DNA of 64,000 bases from Rhizobium sp. CFBP 8762 (lineage in GTDB: Bacteria; Pseudomonadota; Alphaproteobacteria; Rhizobiales; Rhizobiaceae), in NCBI RefSeq assembly GCF_014841565.1, contig NZ_JACYUD010000004.1:62001-126000 (forward strand). Direction: 5' to 3'. The notes beneath the pieces were generated by a model. The model made no database searches and was not told the origin of the DNA. It saw only the letters and a program-made list of their open reading frames with translations. Below are positions 60,398-64,000 of this stretch, piece after piece (the stretch's first letter is position 1; each line of letters begins with the position of its first letter). A program made the position numbers and the translations under genes.

Positions 60398-60892
60398 TGG
60401 CAGGAGAATTTGGCTTAACGATCGGCAGTGGGCGGTGATTGCTCCTTTGCTTCCAATCAACCAACCCGGTGCTATCGCACGGACGACCGCCGGGTCATCA
60501 GCGGGTCATTCATGTCCTACGATCCGGCTGCCAATGGCAAGATTGTCCAGCCTGCTGTGGGCCTCCAACAACCATCTACAACCGTTTCCATCGCTGGTCT
60601 GCCAAAGGCATGTGGCGGCGACTGTTTGAAGCCATGCTGCAAACGAGCGATAGAGACATTCACTTGATTGATAGCACCACTGCAAAAGCGCAGCGATCAG
60701 CTGCCGGCGGAAAAGGGAGGCCGATGCTGAAGCAATCGGTCGCTCGCGCGGCGGCGGATCGACAAAGATCCATGCTGTTGTCGATAGTCGCGGCCGTCCA
60801 ATCGCGCTGCTGATTACACCTGGGCAGCGCGGCGATGCGCCTGTTGCCATTCCATTGCTCGAACCTCTGCCTCCCAGCCGCCTATGCGCTGC
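60398..60892 (+). pseudogene. IS427-type (IS5 family) transposase, frameshifted and truncated
   Basis: Pieces of one transposase appear in successive frames: WLNDRQWAVIAPLLP, then RTDDRRVISG, then VIHVLRSGCQWQDCPACCGPPTTIYNRFHRWSAKGMWRRLFEAMLQ and DIHLIDSTTAKAQRSAAGGKG, then STKIHAVVDSRGRPIALLITPGQRGDAPVAIPLLEPLPPSRLCAA. At least three frameshifts disable it. The sequence is cut off at the left end of the Tn3-type element at 60893, so the C-terminal DDE part is missing. No matching right half follows the element. Confidence 0.85.
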
Positions 60893-61827
60893 GGGGTTTG
60901 AGTAGCAACGGAACAGAAAACCTACATGAGGATCTCGTCGCCAGAATTTGATCATGTTTGATTACCGGCCCATTCCGCGCGCGTCACCTCATACCAGACT
61001 TCGCCATGCTCACTGCCGGAAAGGTTGCCAGGATTGCAGGGAACAGTGCGGGTATGTTTCATGCCGATCTTCTCCATGACCCGCCGCGATCCTTGGTTCA
61101 CCATCATGGTGCAAGCCACCACCTTGTCATAACCGGCAATGTTGAACCCCCAGTTGACAAGAGCAGCGGCGCCCTCCGACGCTAATCCCTGGCCCCAATC
61201 TTGCCACCGTAGCCGATACCCGACTTCGGCTAGCTTTTCGCTCTCTGGGAAAAGACAGAACCAGCCGACGAACTCGCCATTTTCCTTCCGACGCGCCGTC
61301 CAAACGTAAGGCTCTTTTCCTCTGGGCATAAGGAATGTGACTTTGTTCGGATCGGTGTTCTCATGGTCGACTGCACCGCCATTTAGAAAGCGCATCACCT
61401 CTGGATCACGTTCCAAATCGATAAAGTCAGCGCAGTCAATTGGGCTGCAAGGACTGAGCAGTAGGTTTGCTGTTTGCAACACGGCCATTTCGGTATCCTC
61501 AAAGCCTACTTTTATTACCAGATTGCAGCTACGATCAGTACTACCGGATAGCACACTGCAGACGGAGTTTTGACAAGTTGTAGTCTGCGGGCGGACAAGG
61601 AAAGTTCGGGGCAGCACCCATGGGCCACGCATTGATGTTCAAGCCTGCGCTTTGGCGCCAAGCACGTCGACCAATATCCGCAAGAGGTGATGGATTGAGA
61701 CGCAGTCCGGGGCAGCTTTACCATTGGAAAAACTAAAAGCTGTCCACCCACTGCCGTACACGCGACTCCTCCCGTCTGACGACGACCGGCTTATGTAGGT
61801 TTTCTGTTCCGTTGCTACTCAGACCCC
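60893..61827. mobile_element. 935-bp non-autonomous Tn3-type element carrying a GNAT gene
   Basis: The left end (60893-60930) begins GGGGTTTGAGTAGCAACG and runs 38 bases; the right end (61790-61827) is its reverse complement, ending CTACTCAGACCCC. The arms match in 36 of 38 positions and share the GGGG start, GGAAC and GAAAAC blocks of Tn3-family inverted repeats. No transposase or resolvase lies between them, only an acetyltransferase. Five-base flanks (GCTGC left, TTCTC right) do not match, so a target duplication is not visible. The remaining 300 bp on the right hold no recognised gene. Confidence 0.75.
60952..61488 (-). CDS. GNAT-family N-acetyltransferase (RimJ/RimL-like)
   Basis: A 178-residue acetyltransferase. 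The acetyl-CoA site is GYRLRWQDWGQGLASEGAAALVNWGF, and the last motif is VVACTMMVNQGSRRVMEKIGMKHTRT. DPEVMRFLNG marks the start of the RimJ-like domain. The ATG at 61488 follows GAGGATACC. It is the only gene inside the Tn3-type inverted repeats; its stop is 22 bases from the left repeat. GNAT proteins act on protein N-termini, antibiotics or toxins; the substrate is unknown. As a passenger gene it may confer a selectable trait. Confidence 0.88.
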   Translation of the reverse strand: MAVLQTANLLLSPCSPIDCADFIDLERDPEVMRFLNGGAVDHENTDPNKVTFLMPRGKEPYVWTARRKENGEFVGWFCLFPESEKLAEVGYRLRWQDWGQGLASEGAAALVNWGFNIAGYDKVVACTMMVNQGSRRVMEKIGMKHTRTVPCNPGNLSGSEHGEVWYEVTRAEWAGNQT

Positions 61828-62731
61828 TTCTCCAGATCGATGCCCACATCGATTGGCGCGACAAGGTGAATGGTAAACGCTACGGTTATTCGAGCCCAAT
61901 GCGGCGGGCAAGCGAGATGCCGCATGTCACCGGTATCGTCTAGGTTGCGCTATGCTGTGTCGGAACAACCATGGTATTGAGGCCGCTCTGCAACAAATTC
62001 TGGACGGCGCGCGGGTCGTCATCACTCTCACTGTGACAGCATCGATCCTAGCATAATGCCAGGCCTGGCCGCGCGGACGCAGGGAGGCCTGACGTACACG
62101 CGGATATCGACGGAACCTCAGCTCTGTTTACTCATATAAGCTTTTTATATGCGATATTACGAATATAATTTTGCCAACGACGATGAACTGCCAAGCATGT
62201 CAACACAGCTATGGTACCCTTGCAGTAATAGGGAACGTCCGGCCTTACTGTCCGTCAGAGGCAATGGAGATCGCGAGCTTTCCGATTTGGTGACTTTCCC
62301 CTCATCGGGGCCGTCAGCCGCATCACACGTTGCGTTGATCATGCAAGGGAGCAGCTACCCCCACTTTTTCTAGCTCGACATTGCCGATCACGGCCGAGAC
62401 GTCCTAATTATCGTTCCAACGGTTCCCTGAGATCGGCACAACCTCTGCCTCATATCGACATACTTTGAGTTCCATTTTTTACATTATCTGTTTTTTAAAA
62501 TATTCTGATGTGGTGCGCTTAGCTGCCAGCGTAATGCAAGGTTTGTAAGTCGACGTCATGTTAGTCCTCTATAAAGCATTCCCGTGGAACGGCTTTGCGC
62601 GCTGTGAACTCCTGTTTTTGGCAGCGTAAATGCAGACGCAATAGCGTCAGTACAGTCGCCGTGTACGACAAGCACGCGGGATCGTTTTAGCGTGAATTGC
62701 GTTGTTCGTCGCACATCAAAGGGGACAACGC
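61828..62731. other. Gene-free 0.9-kb stretch
   Basis: No frame here shows family resemblance or steady coding pattern. A 74-codon frame at 62149-62373 is possible but has no ribosome-binding site or recognisable motif. The 3' half of the IS427-type transposase, expected if the Tn3-type element had simply inserted into it, is absent. The stretch is probably deletion-scarred accessory DNA. Confidence 0.5.
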
Positions 62732-63160
62732 ATGCAGGATAACTTGACACCTTACGCACTCGTGGCTGACGATGATCCGTTGTTGAGAATGGATGCGTCC
62801 GACATTCTGCAGGAAGCAGGCTTCAGGGTTCATGAGGCCGCTGGCTATGATGATGCTGTTTCGATCCTGAAAGAAGCCGGGGCCTCAATACAGTTGCTGT
62901 TTACAGACGTTCAGATGCCCCCAGGCCAGATGAATGGTTTCCATCTGGCAAGGCACTGCGCTCGGGACTGGCCGGATATCAAGATACTGGTCGCCTCCGG
63001 CCAGATCAAACCAGGGCCCGGCGACATGCCGGACGGTGCAGTTTTTGTCAGTAAACCCTTTTCCTCAAAGGTCATCCATGATCGTCTTCAGGAGCTTTTG
63101 CCAGACGGCCAGAAACCGGAGCCGCTTCTGAAAATGGCTCATAGGTCCACCCGAAGCTGA
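62732..63160 (+). CDS. Stand-alone response regulator receiver protein
   Basis: A 142-residue CheY-like receiver domain with nothing after it. The acidic pair is in LVADDDPLLRMDA, the phosphoacceptor Asp in LLFTDVQMPPG, the switch Ser in ILVASGQI and the Lys in VFVSKPFS. AAAGGGGA lies before the ATG. No histidine kinase is nearby. Single-domain receivers of this pattern in Rhizobiales often serve in phosphorelays or the general stress response. The last 15 residues are basic and unstructured. Confidence 0.9.
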   Translation: MQDNLTPYALVADDDPLLRMDASDILQEAGFRVHEAAGYDDAVSILKEAGASIQLLFTDVQMPPGQMNGFHLARHCARDWPDIKILVASGQIKPGPGDMPDGAVFVSKPFSSKVIHDRLQELLPDGQKPEPLLKMAHRSTRS

Positions 63161-63221
63161 TAAACAATCGGGGAACTAATGTTAGCCCTGCCGATTATGA
63201 GGGTCCACTAGGACCATCAAC

Positions 63222-63392
63222 ATGCCAGATATTCAGTCAGTCGGTAAAAGCACGGTTACGCGCGCCGAAGCCAAGGCTCTGCGAGAAATGAGTAAAGCGA
63301 CTAGAGAGAAATGGGTGTTGCAGCGATTGCAAAGCGAAGCTGATCGTCACACGCGAGCGGTTGAACGGTTAAGCCGTATCAATACAGGATAA
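63222..63392 (+). CDS. Small hypothetical protein
   Basis: A 56-residue frame starting MPDIQSVGKSTVTRAEAKALRE and ending ERLSRINTG. Nearly half the residues are charged, and it looks like a single amphipathic helix. AGGA lies about 10 bases upstream. It follows the response regulator by 61 bp on the same strand and may be cotranscribed. No family is recognised. Confidence 0.5.
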   Translation: MPDIQSVGKSTVTRAEAKALREMSKATREKWVLQRLQSEADRHTRAVERLSRINTG

Positions 63393-63447
63393 GGCCATCG
63401 AAGCCAGTCAGCCGTCATTATTCTGATTGACCATGCCGGGTTCTCCC

Positions 63448-63765
63448 ATGAACATACAGCCAGCTGAATTTGTGGCACTTATTATTCGAAATGTGAATCG
63501 TCCGACACCTCTGTGCAACATCGAAATTAGACAGATGTTTCGTGTTGCAATCGCGATGATCCGCAGCATGAGGGCCGAGACGGGTATCCCATTTCTTCAA
63601 TCCGAACTGCAAATCTTATCGCGCTTTGAAAAGCTGTCTGCGACAGCGCATCTCTGTCCCTATGATACGTTAATGACGGCTTTGCTCGATGCTGCTGAAG
63701 AAATTCGAACGTTGGCAATCGTGATTGATCGTCTCCAACGGCGCAATCAGACTGCGAGCCAGTGA
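63448..63765 (+). CDS. Hypothetical protein
   Basis: A 105-residue, mostly helical protein: FVALIIRNVNRPTPLCNIEIRQMFRVAIAMIRSMRAETGIPFLQSELQILSRFEKLSATAHLCPYDTLMTALLDAAEEIRTLAIVIDRL. No signal peptide or transmembrane segment is evident and no family is recognised. ATG 63448 is a tentative start; 63433 is an alternative, and neither has a clear ribosome-binding site. It shares strand and low GC with the two genes before it. Confidence 0.5.
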   Translation: MNIQPAEFVALIIRNVNRPTPLCNIEIRQMFRVAIAMIRSMRAETGIPFLQSELQILSRFEKLSATAHLCPYDTLMTALLDAAEEIRTLAIVIDRLQRRNQTASQ

Positions 63766-63919
63766 GCCTCGACTGCCAGGCGAATGCAAGATTGATAATT
63801 GGTTTTGATGCCAGCGTCGTGGGCCGAAGCCAGCAACGCTTCTTGTGACACATCAATGACGGTGTCACGCGTAGGAAAGACGGCGCTCCCAAAGGTTCCG
63901 AACATCTTATTCGGCCAGA

Positions 63920-64000
63920 TCAACGAACCAAAGCGACCTCGCTCATATCGAAACGCAAGCGCTCGGCAAGAAAGTTAACGAATGCCCTGATCCTCGGCGA
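63920..64000 (-). CDS. C-terminus of a LysR-like regulator (runs off the window)
   Basis: The minus strand encodes SPRIRAFVNFLAERLRFDMSE and then a stop. PRIRAFVNFLAERL is the typical last helix of LysR proteins. Only 26 residues lie in the window, so the assignment is to the family only. Confidence 0.6.
   Translation of the reverse strand, partial: SPRIRAFVNFLAERLRFDMSEVALVR

Noticed and set aside
61515-61751. 78-codon minus-strand frame inside the Tn3-type element, considered as a transposase remnant
   Set aside because: Its translation shows none of the TnpA C-terminal or catalytic motifs, and no resolvase motif either.
60888-61832. 5-bp target-site duplication around the Tn3-type element
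   Set aside because: The flanks read GCTGC and TTCTC and do not match.
62149-62373. 74-codon plus-strand frame
   Set aside because: No Shine-Dalgarno sequence and no recognisable motif; it lies in a gene-poor, probably deletion-scarred stretch.
1-64000. CRISPR array, tRNA, rRNA or prophage genes
   Set aside because: No regularly spaced direct repeats, no tRNA-like cloverleaf or rRNA sequence, and no phage structural or integrase genes were seen.

Overview
The window looks like part of a secondary chromosome, megaplasmid or accessory region of an alphaproteobacterium of the Hyphomicrobiales (Rhizobiales), most likely Brucella/Ochrobactrum or a close rhizobial relative. This rests on the dense run of ABC importers with catabolic genes, RIME-like palindromic intergenic repeats, an IS427-type IS5 remnant, an Atu4866-family protein and Rhizobiales-like codon use. 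There is no rRNA, tRNA, CRISPR array or replication origin. The species is inferred.

Region 1 (1-14.9 kb) is a catabolic cluster. It holds an isochorismatase-fold amidohydrolase, a MarR regulator, an enamidase-like cyclic amidohydrolase, two adjacent AA_synth (DUF1185) proteins, a complete BMP-family (nucleoside-type) ABC importer and two nucleoside hydrolases. A glutarate module follows: L-2-hydroxyglutarate oxidase, glutaryl-CoA dehydrogenase and a class III CoA transferase. A plausible reading is uptake of a nucleoside, cleavage to base plus ribose, and hydrolytic opening of the base or its reduced lactam.

Region 2 (15-33.3 kb) is the least conventional part. It carries two IclR regulators, a probably cytoplasmic FG-GAP beta-propeller, two shikimate-dehydrogenase homologues with altered substrate-pocket residues, a Gfo/Idh/MocA oxidoreductase and a CUT1 sugar ABC importer. 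It also carries an aldo/keto reductase, three xylose-isomerase-like TIM barrels (one missing two metal ligands), a DapA-type aldolase, an FAH-fold hydratase and an SDR. Matching TGGAA-N5-TTCC palindromes precede the second IclR gene, the importer and the SDR, suggesting one regulon. The set resembles an undescribed pathway for a cyclic polyol, glycoside or carbasugar.

Region 3 (34-42.2 kb), bounded by IS3 and M20-peptidase debris, is an amino-sugar disaccharide operon: CUT1 importer, GntR regulator, GH4 glycosidase, NagB-type deaminase and BadF-type kinase.

Region 4 (42.7-55.7 kb) is a rearranged uracil (Rut) pathway. RutA-, RutC-, RutD-, RutE- and RutF-like proteins surround a second BMP-family importer. 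No RutB or RutG lies nearby; the only isochorismatase-fold protein in the window is the one at its left end.

Region 5 (55.8-64 kb) is mosaic. It has an SDR/HxlR divergent pair, a secreted SnoaL-like protein with an Atu4866 protein beside a divergent LysR gene, a decayed IS427-type transposase, and a 935-bp element with 38-bp Tn3-type terminal inverted repeats carrying only a GNAT acetyltransferase. It ends with an orphan response regulator, two small hypothetical genes and the 3' end of a LysR-like gene.
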